Below are positions 24,691 through 35,271 of a DNA stretch of 64,000 nucleotides, piece after piece (position 1 is the first letter of the stretch; every line of letters starts with the position of its first letter). The translations under genes were made by a program, and so were the position numbers. The notes beneath the pieces are model-generated. The model was not told the DNA's origin and made no database searches. It saw nothing but the letters and a program-made list of their open reading frames with translations. The stretch is from Psilocybe azurescens. Its lineage: Eukaryota; Basidiomycota; Agaricomycetes; Agaricales; Agrocybaceae. Where the stretch lies: assembly GCA_023853785.1 (NCBI GenBank), contig JAJIRX010000742.1, forward strand, positions 124,001 through 188,000, given 5' to 3'.

Positions 24691-25201
24691 TCAGAGGTTA
24701 ATGTTGATGGGAGTGCAGCCAACATTAACGAGGCCATTCTGTCATGTACGTATTAGATGGTTTTATGTTTTTATATCATTATAGGGTCACTTACGAAATT
24801 GTTTCCAGTGCAGCAAACGGGTTGAGAAGTGCAAGAGTTGCCGCCAACACCAATGACACTCAGGGGAGAGCAGTTGACTGTAAGCATTGATTTAAGTTAG
24901 ATTAGTTAAGGTCTGAGAAGCGAATATAATATTTACGGCCGAGAAGGGTTCCGACGGGGCCAAGAACAATGCCCAAAAGCCCGGTGAGAATGTTCGCTTG
25001 AGAGGAGTCCGACTTGTATACATCTATCAGTAACTCAAGCGTCCCTTGAATAATCATAAGATGGCCTACCTGAAGAAAGCTGTTGCAGCATTGAATAGGA
25101 CCAGTGTTGCACTGATTAGAAGGACCGTCAGTGCGGGGAACAGCACTGGCAGCGGCAAGGAGCGGGAGAGCGAGAACAAGAGTGGAGGCACGAGCAAACA
25201 T
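24691..25201 (-). CDS. Class I hydrophobin H3
   Basis: Predicted 112-residue secreted hydrophobin, same four-exon structure and cysteine pattern as H2 (start ATG at 25201, stop TGA at 24693-24691). Over the gene I see only a few differences from H2, among them one T fewer in an intronic T run and one G/A change in the signal-peptide codons. All eight cysteines and GT-AG sites are intact. A TATA box (TATAAAA) lies about 96 bp upstream. Given its near identity to H2 within more diverged flanks, it has probably been homogenised by gene conversion. Confidence 0.92.
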
Positions 25202-26365
25202 ATTGAGAAGCTGAAATTCCTTTCTGAGAAATGGACTGGTTGAGTAGTAGAACTGTGGTGTGTTCGACTGAAGAATATCTATGAAATCCTCATCCTTTTA
25301 TACAATTTCGAGTGCCATAATGAAAATTTTATCCAAAGAACAAACACTTCATGTTCCGTGTTGTTTTGACGGATGCTAGTTAGAAATGAATACAAAACCA
25401 GACATTGAGGCTGTCACATATGTCAGGGCTGTACGACTCAAATTGCTGAAGACGTCGGGTCTCCTCTGATTCGATGATTATTGACAGCTCGCCGCAACCC
25501 ATTTACTCTGATTGGCCGGCTCCCTGGTCAGCGCCTTTCAGCCGCAAATGCTCTGGAGATCATCATATAACATGACACTGTGATTCCCCACGATGTCAGT
25601 AATCTATTTGACAGCACACCCACCCACGCAGTTGAGCGCTGCTATTGGCTTGGCCGTCGGGATCTTTGTGATTAGCTGAAGACTCACGACCACTGTTATC
25701 ACTTTTTCGTTTTCAAGTCAGAGAAGAGTGAGAGGCACAGGTTTCTTCAAGTGTGGACCCGCATGGCGATCTTCCAACTTGGCATACACACACTAATCAC
25801 CTAAACGTGTGCCTCAGGACCTGGTCTATTCGCTTTATGGTTAGAACTTAATAAATTCGGGCGATGCATAACTACACGAGAGTACGCTAGTCCATAATTG
25901 GTTGCAGACATGCCGATATTTACGTGAGATGAAAATTTGAAGTACAGAAATCTGATTGGTCACCCTGACCCACGTACCGTATGAAAATGGAGAATGGGAG
26001 ACTCTTCAGGTATCTCTTGGGTCGGGCACGGGGATGTGTAAGAGGTGGTTGATTCATTTTGCTCTCATTATGAGAAACCTCGCGGTGATGCACATTCTCC
26101 ATGGTCACCACCCGAGAGTCGACAACACTCTGTTCTATGTGGCTAATGCAGCTTGGCTTCCAAGTTTCGTGAGTGCTCGAAATGCGAACACGCCCCGCAG
26201 AGACGGACCTCGATCACATGGAGTCACTGACTGACTGGGAGGTAGACAGTTAGTGTCTAGAAGTTTCTTTTGCTCCAGTATACCTAAATCAAAATCATAT
26301 TTTTATTATGAAATTGGTGTCAGATAGATTACCCAATCTCTCAGGATGAAGAGCGCCCCTTGCTC

Positions 26366-27257
26366 GTCTATCCCCGCTCGTTCTTCTGTCTCCTATATCG
26401 TTTGCCACCGCTCATCCACTCCGCTCGCCTGTTACGGCCTTTATATCTCAAATGATCATTGTTAGACGCTTACAGCTATATCGGCGCATGGCACTCTCAA
26501 ATCTTTGCTTAACGTGCTGGAGAAACGCCTGAAGAGTGAAGACGCTATAAATAAGCTTCTACCCACGACTTCGGTTGTACGACTGAGGACTTTCGACTTC
26601 ACTGCTATATAAGCATCACCGTCTACTCACATACAGGTGACAATGCTAACAGATTGCATCTTAGATTTTAGCATTACACTTATTTGAGACGTTATAAGTT
26701 GGAGCCATAGTATTTTGTTTCAACGAGCAAAGTCTTTTGTTCTTATATTGATACAAGAAATAACACTAATAAAAGGAGAAAACAACTACGCAACCTGCAA
26801 ACAGACTTTGCACAATAACCTAATGTTTAATTTTCTGAATGTTCTGGATGAGATTTGTTTCAAAGGCTTATTTATTAGCAAGATTGTACCCTTCCACTGC
26901 ACCTGTTTGCCAACAAGAGATATTAATGCAATCTTATGCCCCCGCAAGTCAGGCGATCAGACGCATAGTCATGAATGAATTACACAATTAATCGAATCGT
27001 CGAAGATAGAGGTCAGCATCGAATTTGACCACGGTAAGGCCACGGACTCCCCTACAACGATTCGACGTTGATGAGCGACAATAGTGCCAGCTCTCCGGTA
27101 AAACAGTTGAGCTATACATACCACGCTGCGCCGATATCTATTTCACGGTAAGAAAGCTGTATCGCATGTGCAAGACGCTTGTGAGGGGTTACAAGGGAGA
27201 ATAGTCTGACGACGGGTACTCGTCGAGAAGCAGCCAGCCCCAGACCTGCTTACCGCG
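26366..27257. other. Intergenic, no gene seen
   Basis: Low-complexity and AT-rich stretches with no conserved open frame. The open frame at 26715-26978 has no recognisable domain or splice context and I do not call it. Confidence 0.4.
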
Positions 27258-28218
27258 TTAGATGGTGAAGGTACATCTCAGCCCGCAATGGTCGCTCCAA
27301 GGGCTCTCGAGAGGTGGCCCGGCGGGCCTGGGCACGTGGATGAGACCGGGCTGGAGGACTTCCATCTCCTCAGCCTTCAAGCCCAACATCGCAACCTTGT
27401 CCAACCTGCCCGGCTCCAGTCCGCCCTTTAGCTCCACGCCGACACCCCACGTAGCTCCATCAGGCCCCGTCCTCCCGTGCAGCGCGATCCATGCATCGAC
27501 CATCTCGTTCTTGTCGATGAGCCGATCATCTTCGGGCCTGATGGCGTTGAAGTCGCCCGCGATGAGCCCACCGTCGCATCCAGGCTCGCGCAGGACGCTA
27601 GCCAGCATCTCCATCTGCTGGGCGCGCCAGAGAAGCGAGTCGAGCGAGTCGAGGTGCACGTTGAGGAGACGCAAGACGGTGCCCGGCGCAGCCGGGGCGG
27701 CGATATCCACGCAGAGCACATCTCTCCCGTACTTGCTCGGGAGCGGCATGCGGAAGACGCTCTCGGGCATCAACTTCCTCCCTCCTTCGACCCCGTCGCC
27801 TCCCTACTGCTGATCTGGGTCAGAGGCAAAGCGTTTATTAGAGAGCAGTGTCATGGTCGCGAAGGGCACGTCATCGAAAGACGTGTTGTCCTCAGCGTCG
27901 GTCGCCAGGAAGCCAGAGCGCACTCCGACGTCGCTGAGGAGAGTGTCCCGGACGCCAGACGTGACTTCTTGAAGAAAGACTATGTCGGGAGACTTCGGTC
28001 CCTCAAGGATGTGTTTGACGATGAGTTTGGAGCGTGCAGCGGGCCTCGAGTGGAAGGCGTCGACGTTCCAAGATACGAGGGAAAGCCTCTGCTTGTCGAC
28101 GTCGCGCGGTGGGAGAGAAAGCCTCTTGGGTCACTGAGCCGCGCAACGATATGGCTGCCCAGCGCTGGGTGGAGTGATTGAAAGCAGAAAGAGCACGGTG
28201 GAGTTTGTCGGGGAGCAT
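27258..28218 (-). pseudogene. Endonuclease/exonuclease/phosphatase family gene, broken
   Basis: On the minus strand the sequence reads through the conserved blocks of the EEP fold: SWNVDAF near the start, DIVFLQEV, LLNVHLDSLDS, AGDFNAI, RLDKV and the terminal SDHCGLRC, ending at TAA 27260. Organisation resembles fungal TDP2-like phosphodiesterases, though substrate cannot be told. Two lesions break it. An in-frame TAG lies at 27806-27804, where neighbours on both sides are in the same frame (CAG CAG TAG). A one-base frame change lies around 28105-28125, between the ATG-proximal part and SWNVDAF. No intron is evident. Catalytic residues are otherwise kept, so the loss looks recent, or the lesions are sequence errors. 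Confidence 0.8.
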
Positions 28219-29356
28219 GGCTAGTTTGATTTTTAATTTTACAAATATTTACCAATGGCATAAATTATTGTGAAATTCTACATACATAAGTACAGTGTAC
28301 TGGCACACCATCACTCTTTGGCAAATTTGACAGCACCTCCAAATCACGTCCCTTAGATATTTTATACTATAAGAAATCTATATTCCGGCAATAAACCTTT
28401 TGTTTTTTAAAAAGTGTGGTGCCATAGAAGTTTAGCAATGTCATCGTATATAGGAAAAGAGAGCCTTTTGAAAGTATTGCTTTGTATGTACAGATTTCTG
28501 ATGGATTTACAACGCTTTTTCCCTGCTTTTTTTTTTTTCATTACAAAGTATATCTTACTGGGAATACAATGGTCAAATTTTGATGTTATCAGGCCGAAAA
28601 CGCGTGCAGGAGAAGAGCCTTCGACACAAATGTATACAAACGACTCTAGCCTTCCCACACTGTTGCTAATACTTGCTTCTATTAACTATACACCGTCGAC
28701 GCTGTCCAAGCTGCCCCGGATGGCTCAAGAGAATTTTAGTGGAAAGGGAGGCCGCAGGCTCCGAGAGCGACGGGGTTGCAGTTACTTGACCCACTCCACC
28801 CACGCTGCACTGTGCTGCGGTTGAGCAACGGCGAATCGGAAGTTCCCCAGGTAATTGTTAGTGAGAGAATGTGGTAAATTCATATTTAATTTCGTTAAGT
28901 ATCAGTGAACTGCAGGTTCCTTTCGAAAGATTGTTCTGCATGGTCACCACCCGAAGAAACGAGATTTCGACATGTCTTCAAATTTCGAGTAAACTCCGCG
29001 GCAACTGACTGCCTCGAAGGACGGAGTAGCCAACCGGGAGGTTGATCGCCTAGTCAATGTGTGTTTATTGGAAGCTTCTTTTGTTCCTTTGAAGTGATTT
29101 CGTCGCAGAAAATCAAAGTGGGGCCAGATCTCTATCGTGTGAAGCATCAATGCCAGATGGTACATGTAATTTGATTGATACTCCACTCTTGACGCCCAGA
29201 GTTCTCAGTCTTCCTTTTTTTTATTCTTCAATGACCAATAGGCTATATTTAAATCTACGGACCTAGATCCAATTTTCTGGATAATCCAGCCAGGCTCTGG
29301 CCCTCATATGCCGTACTTCTTCGAATACACCAGCACTCGGTAGTGATCAACTTATC
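28219..29356. other. Intergenic with a worn remnant of upstream block U2
   Basis: 28219-28850 is AT-rich without a recognisable gene. Around 28850-29110 the sequence resembles the outer part of U2 (GGTCACCACCCGA, then a CTTCTTTTGTTCC...GATTTCGTC segment) without a hydrophobin beside it, a leftover of an earlier copy. Confidence 0.5.
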
Positions 29357-29883
29357 GGCAACTGCATCAATGAGATTATCCATATGGTTGCGGCCGAAGT
29401 TCCCTCTACAAGTAGCTTTCCAGACGCTCTACAAGCCTGGTCTGTATGTGGGTTATTTGTATAAGAGTTAAATTTCATTTAGTAACCCATCAATCGAAGT
29501 CCCCAAGCGGCATATCAAGCCTTATTGGGAAGATCGTCCCGACTGAGAAAACCGTAAAGAGAATTTCAGGTGACGATCGGAGGTGCATGCGTGATCGAAG
29601 TGCTAACGGTAAGACTCAGGTGGAGGCCAGGCTTATAGTTCCCAGTAACGGAAGAATGATAAATGACTTCCCTGAGACAACTAGGCACGGCAGTAGAACT
29701 ACTCAAGATTCAATTGAGTCTATCCTTGTCCTCTTAAAAATCGATCATATTACACTAGAAAATCAAAAGCCATCGTTCATTTTTTATAGGTATTTATTAC
29801 AAATTATGAGTGCCACTCCAATCAACCACCTTCGAGTCAGAATCCGTCATGTCCGTCAGTAAGGGTAAATCGCAATTGTGCTT

Positions 29884-30399
29884 TCACAAGTTGAGATTGA
29901 TGGGAGTGCATCCGAGCGCAATGAGACCGTTCTACGGATGATTAGATTAATTTTACAAGATACAATGATAGTTGAGGTAGACGTACGAATGAGTTGTTGG
30001 TGCAGCAGACGGGCTGGGCAGTGCAGGAGTTCCCACCAACACCAATGACAGAGATGGGGGAGCAGTTAACTAGACGAATACATTTGTCAACGGTCAAATA
30101 GTACCTCATTTCGAAATAAACACTTACCGCCGACAAGCCCGGTGACGGTGCCGACGACAACACCCAAAAAGACCAAGGAGGCCAGCAATGGAGCTCGAGG
30201 TTGCCTGCAGTTAGATCACATAAGTCTCATTCATATAGAAGCGCTATGGTATAGAGTGACTAACGCTCTGAGTAGAGTTGCAGCACTGCAAAGAGCCAGT
30301 GTTGCACTGGTTCGAGGGGCTATCGGTGCGAGGAACGGCACTGGCAGCCGCAAGGATGGGTAAAGCAAGGGTAAAGACGGCGGATGCACGAGCGAACAT
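29884..30399 (-). CDS. Class I hydrophobin H4, frame broken in exon 2
   Basis: Inverted counterpart of H1. ATG at 30399, signal peptide [21 protein letters not shown], then the first three cysteines (QCNTG, QCCNS). Exons 3 and 4 carry CSPIS, NSCTAQ, VCCTNN and GCTP, stop TGA 29886-29884. Splice sites are GT-AG. As in H1 and H5, exon 2 is one base too long at a T5 run (A5 at 30166-30170 on the plus strand). A TATAAAG element precedes it by about 95 bp. The protein is intact only if the frame is corrected. Confidence 0.75.
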
Positions 30400-31760
30400 T
30401 GTGAGCGAGCTGCTTTGAGTAATTGGGAAAGTAGTAGAGGGGTTTTTGGCGACCACTGGACTGAGGAATGTAGCCTCAGTTACATCCATCTTTATAGCAA
30501 AATGGCCTCTTACAATCGAGTGCAAACAGATGTTAAACATAGCAACATCGCTTTCTCTGAAAAGAACCGAATAAATAATGTATTAGGGGCTTGTCAAACA
30601 TTTTTTGACAATGCCTGGAGGTACGCTGTTTCCGTTTCTATTATTATCGGTCGTCCATTTTTTCCCTTCACTTCCGTACAACGACATATTGTAGAAATCT
30701 TCATTATGATTGTGCTCATGCCCTTGTATCTATACAGACTTACTCTATATGTAGCTTTTCCAGACGCCTCCAACAGTGTGTAGATAGTTAACTCGACATC
30801 ACTAACGTTTATTGGGTTGGAAAAATATGTAGTAGATTCAATAATGCTATGCCCCGTTATTTTAGTTCTTCGGATGTCGATTTCATTTATACGAATATGG
30901 GTTCCGCGCCGTGTAAGAGGCGTCTGGTTATACATAGCGTACCGAACCAACGTTGTCAAAATTGTGGAGTGGAAACATCGGATGGCCCCCGTTCCAGCAT
31001 CAAGCTATTCAGTCGGCAACAATACGTACGAAGTTCTGCCAATGTCCATATTGTACTTACGGATTGATCATTTATACGTGCGATACGTCGCATGGATATC
31101 ATTCAAGCATCAGCATCGCAGATCTTTCACTCCCGCGTTATTTTCAGCAGCATGGCTGGGCACAACCTGAGAGAGCAAGGCCGTTTTCGCTTGGCTCGTG
31201 TCTATTATTAGTTACCGATCGGTACTGAATCTGGAATCTAAAGTGATCATCTTAAACGGTAAACCAACCATGTGTCGGTCTGGACCTTTCCGCTAATAGA
31301 ACGTCTCCGGAAGGGTATTAGTCTTCGATAAATTTGTTAACTGCTGGAGGCATAGCAGAGATGAATTGTTCTGAAAACAATATACACAATAAAATTACAC
31401 AGTAACACTGCTGGTCTCATGAGCGGTGTAACGTCTGCACCGCTAGTGACGTCTTTGTAATAGAATCTAAAGATAGACCCACTACGTCAGTGTTTTCAGG
31501 AGTGTTGAATAGTAATACTGAAAATAGGCAGGGATTCATGCCTCCGCCATTAGCGTTCAACGTATCAGCTTCGGAGGAGATAGTCACAGGGTCGAATGTA
31601 TCATTCAAATACGGTTTACGCTTGGTTCACGCCCTACTTCAAATTGGGCCCTACATTTGAGAACTCCAAGACAAATTAATCATTAGGTGTCTTCGAATGC
31701 ATGCAATGATAGATTTCACGTACATCTTCATTCAGCGACTCCACCCTATGATGATAAAAG
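30400..31760 (-). repeat. Upstream block U1 of hydrophobin H4
   Basis: Inverted copy of the block before H1, also shared with the block before H5. Short open frames on both strands are not conserved between copies. Confidence 0.7.
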
Positions 31761-31769
31761 ATAAGCTTA

Positions 31770-31960
31770 GCTGCTCGTGGACGTTCAAAAATTAAACTGG
31801 AATTGGCCAGAAATCCCCAAGAGTTTTGGAGTTCATGTCAACTTCATGTCCAAGACCCAATCGGTGTTGGAGACGAAATAGGCAACCGTGATAACAATCG
31901 ACGGTGATTACGGTCCGCCCCTGTCGATATCGTGAACTCTCTGATTGGACTTTGGTTCAC
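31770..31960 (+). repeat. Dispersed repeat R1, copy upstream of deoC
   Basis: The core ACCCAATCGGTGTT followed by GAGACGAAATAGGC ends about 50 bp before the deoC start, so it occupies the promoter position of that gene. The inverted copy at 3850-4060 has the same place before the deoC pseudogene. Confidence 0.65.
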
Positions 31961-32010
31961 AATCACTCCTTTTCTCCGTCCAATTGCCATCTTCTGCTTG
32001 AACCCACGTC

Positions 32011-33023
32011 ATGGCCGAACGTACAGAACAAGAGTGGTCCAGCTTTATTCAAGTTAAAGTAGCCGAAGTCCTTGCTCAGGATTCCTTCACCGAAGAATCA
32101 ACGCCATTGTCATCCTTGACGGCGCCCAAAGACCCACGTTTTCCTCTGACGATCGATCACACTTTGCTTAAACAAGACGCAACGCCTTCACAGATTAATA
32201 CCCTCTGCGACGAGGCAATCCAGTACGGCTTCAAAGTGCGTACAATTTTCACGGTTGCTGTCCGGCCGATGTCGATGCACTGACGACGACACCTCTACCT
32301 TCTTTTTTTTCACATCAAGTCCTGCTGCGTGAATGGACTGTATGTCAAAAGGGTGACAGAACGGCTGGCTGCATCAAATTCGCAAACAATCACATGTTGC
32401 GTGGTCGGATTTCCTCTGGGTGCCGGATCAGCAGAGGCCAAAGCCTAGTCAGTCCGTCAATCTATCCCGCTTCCGAGAATGTTTAAAAGACGAACCAGGA
32501 ATCACTACAGTGAAGCACAACAGGCCATTAAAGACGGCGCGCTCGAAATAGACACTGTCATCCCTGTCGGACTACTCCTCTCCGATGTGACCCAATACCG
32601 CGAGATATATAATCATCTGAAAACCATCATATCGGCGTCGTCTCCTGTTCCTGTAAAGGTCATCATAGAGAATGGGTTAATTCCAAGTCCAGAGCTCAAG
32701 ATAGCAGCTTGTGTTCTAGCTGCAGAGGCAGGGGCGGCATTTGTTAAAACCTCCACCGGATTTGCATCGGGAGGCGGAGCTACTAAAGAGGATGTACGTC
32801 TCATGTATAGGACAGTGAGATATAAAGGCAATGTACAAGTCAAAGCGTCTGGAGGTGTTCGCTCCTTCGAAGCTTGTAAGGAGATGTTCTTGGCTGGGGC
32901 AGAAAGGATAGGGACGTGAGTGATTCTTAACTAATTTTTCGATTGAGATAAATGAAAAAATTGCATAGGTCGTCTGGCGTCACACTAATGAAGAACTCGA
33001 CAATTGCTGGAGAAGGATATTGA
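32011..33023 (+). CDS. deoC: Deoxyribose-phosphate aldolase
   Basis: Cleaves 2-deoxyribose-5-phosphate to glyceraldehyde-3-phosphate and acetaldehyde in deoxynucleoside catabolism, cytosolic. Four exons: 32011-32235, 32320-32447, 32511-32915 and 32969-33023, with GT-AG introns of 84, 63 and 53 bp, give 270 residues, normal for the family. The Schiff-base lysine lies in FVKTSTG (about Lys197), the second active-site lysine in KASGGVR (about Lys229) and the aspartate in LEIDTVI (about Asp132). RIGTSSGV, the phosphate-binding end, spans the last intron. The ATG at 32011 is the first in frame. It is the functional partner of the pseudogene at 2816-3809 and lies tail-to-tail with a WrbA gene. Confidence 0.93.
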
Positions 33024-33221
33024 GCTGTTATATTCTGCCTATGCATTCTCTATCGTGAATGCAGTCCCTGCCCTGATCAGTAGAGCATTGAATGGTACGA
33101 TGTTAGTCGTTGTCAGTGCATCGACATAAAAGTTCTCAATCATTATAGATTCTCTGTAGCTTAATTGGCACTATTTGTAAAGAATTTGACAAACTGCAAG
33201 GTCAGCACCTGGAATCGACAT

Positions 33222-34171
33222 TCAGAGGTACGATTTAATATGTGATTTACGACTGGTTGTTGCTTTGCGCATTGGATGCGTTGACGGCTGTCCTTTCTGT
33301 TCAAATTCAATGGACACGAGAAATAGTTGCATAAAACGCCCGTCCTTGGATTTCAGCAATCTGGAGCTCTCGCTTGCTGGGGCAGCGAGATCCATCAGCC
33401 GCCGAAAACGTACCAGCCCCCATGGAGAACCTAGCAATAAATTGATGTCTCAAAATTTGCTGCAAACATTCGATTATAGGACATACCACCGTGAACCTCG
33501 TTTAAGGACACCATGTCCTCAAATCCAGTCCCATATCCAAGTGGAACAAAGATCATGCCGTGGTGTACCAGAGTCGACAGGAAAGTGATCGCGGTGGTCT
33601 CCTGTCCCCCTCCAGGGCCAGATGTTCCTACGAACACGCCCGCATACTTTCCTGTGAGGCTCCCTTGCGCCCATAATCTTCCAGTAGCATCCCAGAATAC
33701 CTGGACGCATTGAAAAAGGTGAGAATATGCGCATATACTCAGTGATTTTGAGGGTCAATACCTTCAGCTGAGCGGGCATATTGCCAAACCGAGTTGGAAT
33801 CCCGAAAAGAAACGCATCGTACTCGGTCAACGTTTGCGGCGTTGCGATTGGGAAGTCAGGCTTTGGTGGGGCGGACATTTTGGTCAAAATCTCTGCAGAC
33901 AATGTCTCAGGAACCCTGAATGTATGTAGTCGCCCACCAGGACCAAGCGATTAGCAATACACAATGTCATATGAATTGGCCTTTGAACTGACTGATAGAT
34001 ATCGGCGTTGCCTCCTTTAGAGGCGATACCTTCTCTGACGCTCTCCGCCACTAAATCATTATGTTAGTTGGTTGACTCTCGACCGTGTAGTTGGGTATAT
34101 TCACTCCTGGACAGGTGGCCGAACATCGAATAAACGATGATGGCGATGCGAGGGCTCGAGCTCGTAGACAT
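33222..34171 (-). CDS. WrbA-type NAD(P)H:quinone oxidoreductase paralogue, altered C-terminus
   Basis: A flavodoxin-fold FMN protein that reduces quinones by two electrons. Exons: 34171-34105, 34050-33993, 33915-33762, 33700-33487 and 33430 onward, in frame and matching exon lengths of the intact neighbour. Motifs: IVYSMFGH (FMN phosphate loop region), [24 protein letters not shown] and LGYGTGF. In the last exon one G is missing from a G run after SPWG (five G at about 33419-33423). The usual C-terminus, with its stop at 33309-33307, is therefore out of frame and a foreign tail runs to 33222. This may be a sequence error or early decay. It is the source of the left-arm fragment. Confidence 0.8.
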
Positions 34172-34429
34172 TGTGATGGCGCGTTTGTGATAAAGAATAA
34201 ATTACTGGCGATGTTCTTCAGCACTGTCGGAGTTTTTAAAGAAAGCCATTTCGCAGTGGATGGATTTTGTGGGTGCAAGTCTCAGACAGAAGAGCTTCGT
34301 ACTATTTTTGGATCACTAATGTTTACTCAAATTGTATTGCAATCAGCGTAATTTAAATCATTTTATTTTACCTACAAGTTTTTTATTTATTCTATAAATG
34401 CTTCCACGATCCATACCTCCTGGTAACTT

Positions 34430-35271
34430 CTATAGCTTGACCTTGGCAAGGGTCTCGTAGAAAGATTTTCCTTGAATAGTGGCAATCTCAAGCTCCAGCT
34501 TCGAGGGTTGACGCGCTCCAGTAGATGATGCGAATGCTCCAGCCCCATAAGGAGATCCTGAGATAAGATTTTATCAGCAAATTACTCAACCGTAATCACT
34601 TGTCAATCAGACGCACCTCCGTGAACCTCATCGAGGTTGGTCAATTGGGCGAACGCACTTGCATAACCAAGGGGGACGTATAGAATTCCGTGATGAGCAA
34701 GAGTAGACACGAAGTTCAGGATAGTAGACTCCTGTCCTCCTCCAAGGCCAGCGGTGGAAACAAACACGCCTGCATATTTGCCGGCGAGAGCGCCATTCGC
34801 CCAGAGCTGGCCGGTAGTATCCCAGAACGTCTGTACGCGCGTTTGATGTTATATTCTGCAGTTTTACAATGAAAAGAAATACAGTCGGACATACCTTGAG
34901 TTGGGCGGGCATGTTACCGAATCTGGTGGGGATGCCGAAGATGAAGCCATCGTACTTGGTGAGTGTTTCAGCAGTGGCGATAGGGTAGTCGGGCTTAGCA
35001 GGGGCGTGCATTTTGGTGAGAACTTCCTCAGGAAGAGTCTCGGCGACTCTGCAATAAAACCATTAGGAAAGATCAATACAGAGAGAGAAAAAGAGCTCGA
35101 CTCACTGGTAAATCGTTGCCTTTCCTCCGGCAGCCTCGATACCAGCCTTCTCTGCCTCGGCCACTGTCAAACCCTTTAGATGGATCGAGTTCGAGAATGT
35201 ACAAGCCACTCACCCTGTGCGATGTGGCCATACATGGAATAGATCACGATAGCGATTTTAGGTGCGGACAT
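34430..35271 (-). CDS. wrbA: WrbA-type NAD(P)H:quinone oxidoreductase, intact
   Basis: FMN-dependent quinone reductase of the WrbA/Pst2 family, involved in protection from quinone redox stress and, in wood-decay fungi, in quinone cycling. Five exons: 35271-35214, 35163-35106, 35048-34895, 34830-34617 and 34557-34430. All are GT-AG and in frame, giving 203 residues, the usual length. Motifs: [49 protein letters not shown] and the C-terminal SPYGAGAFA. It is followed 258 bp downstream by its paralogue in the same orientation, a tandem pair. Confidence 0.93.

Larger units (their letters stand above)
22803..26345. repeat. Tandem duplication, unit 2 (contains H3)
   Basis: Direct repeat of 18436-22175, carrying an R1 copy (22830-23015), IBtk-like relic 2, hydrophobin H3 and its U2 upstream block, in the same order and orientation. 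The outer parts differ from unit 1 by many substitutions and indels. The hydrophobin part is nearly identical. Confidence 0.85.
29357..33906. repeat. Right arm of the ~4.4-kb inverted duplication
   Basis: Mirror copy of 2117-6475, starting at the 3' flank of H4 and ending inside the third exon of the second WrbA gene. It holds the intact members (deoC with four good exons and a nearly complete WrbA gene), so it or its source is the better-preserved copy. Left-arm homology stops at a fusion with an Hsp78 relic while the right locus continues through the rest of WrbA. Confidence 0.88.

Noticed and set aside
26715..26978. Open frame of 87 residues
   Set aside because: No domain, no conserved counterpart in the duplicated units and AT-driven composition.
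27477..28181. 234-residue plus-strand open frame
   Set aside because: Antisense to the EEP-family gene whose catalytic motifs are on the minus strand.
30594..31228. Open frames on both strands upstream of H4, some matched in the block before H1
   Set aside because: They are shared only because the whole U1 block is duplicated; frames are interrupted or shifted in the H5 copy.
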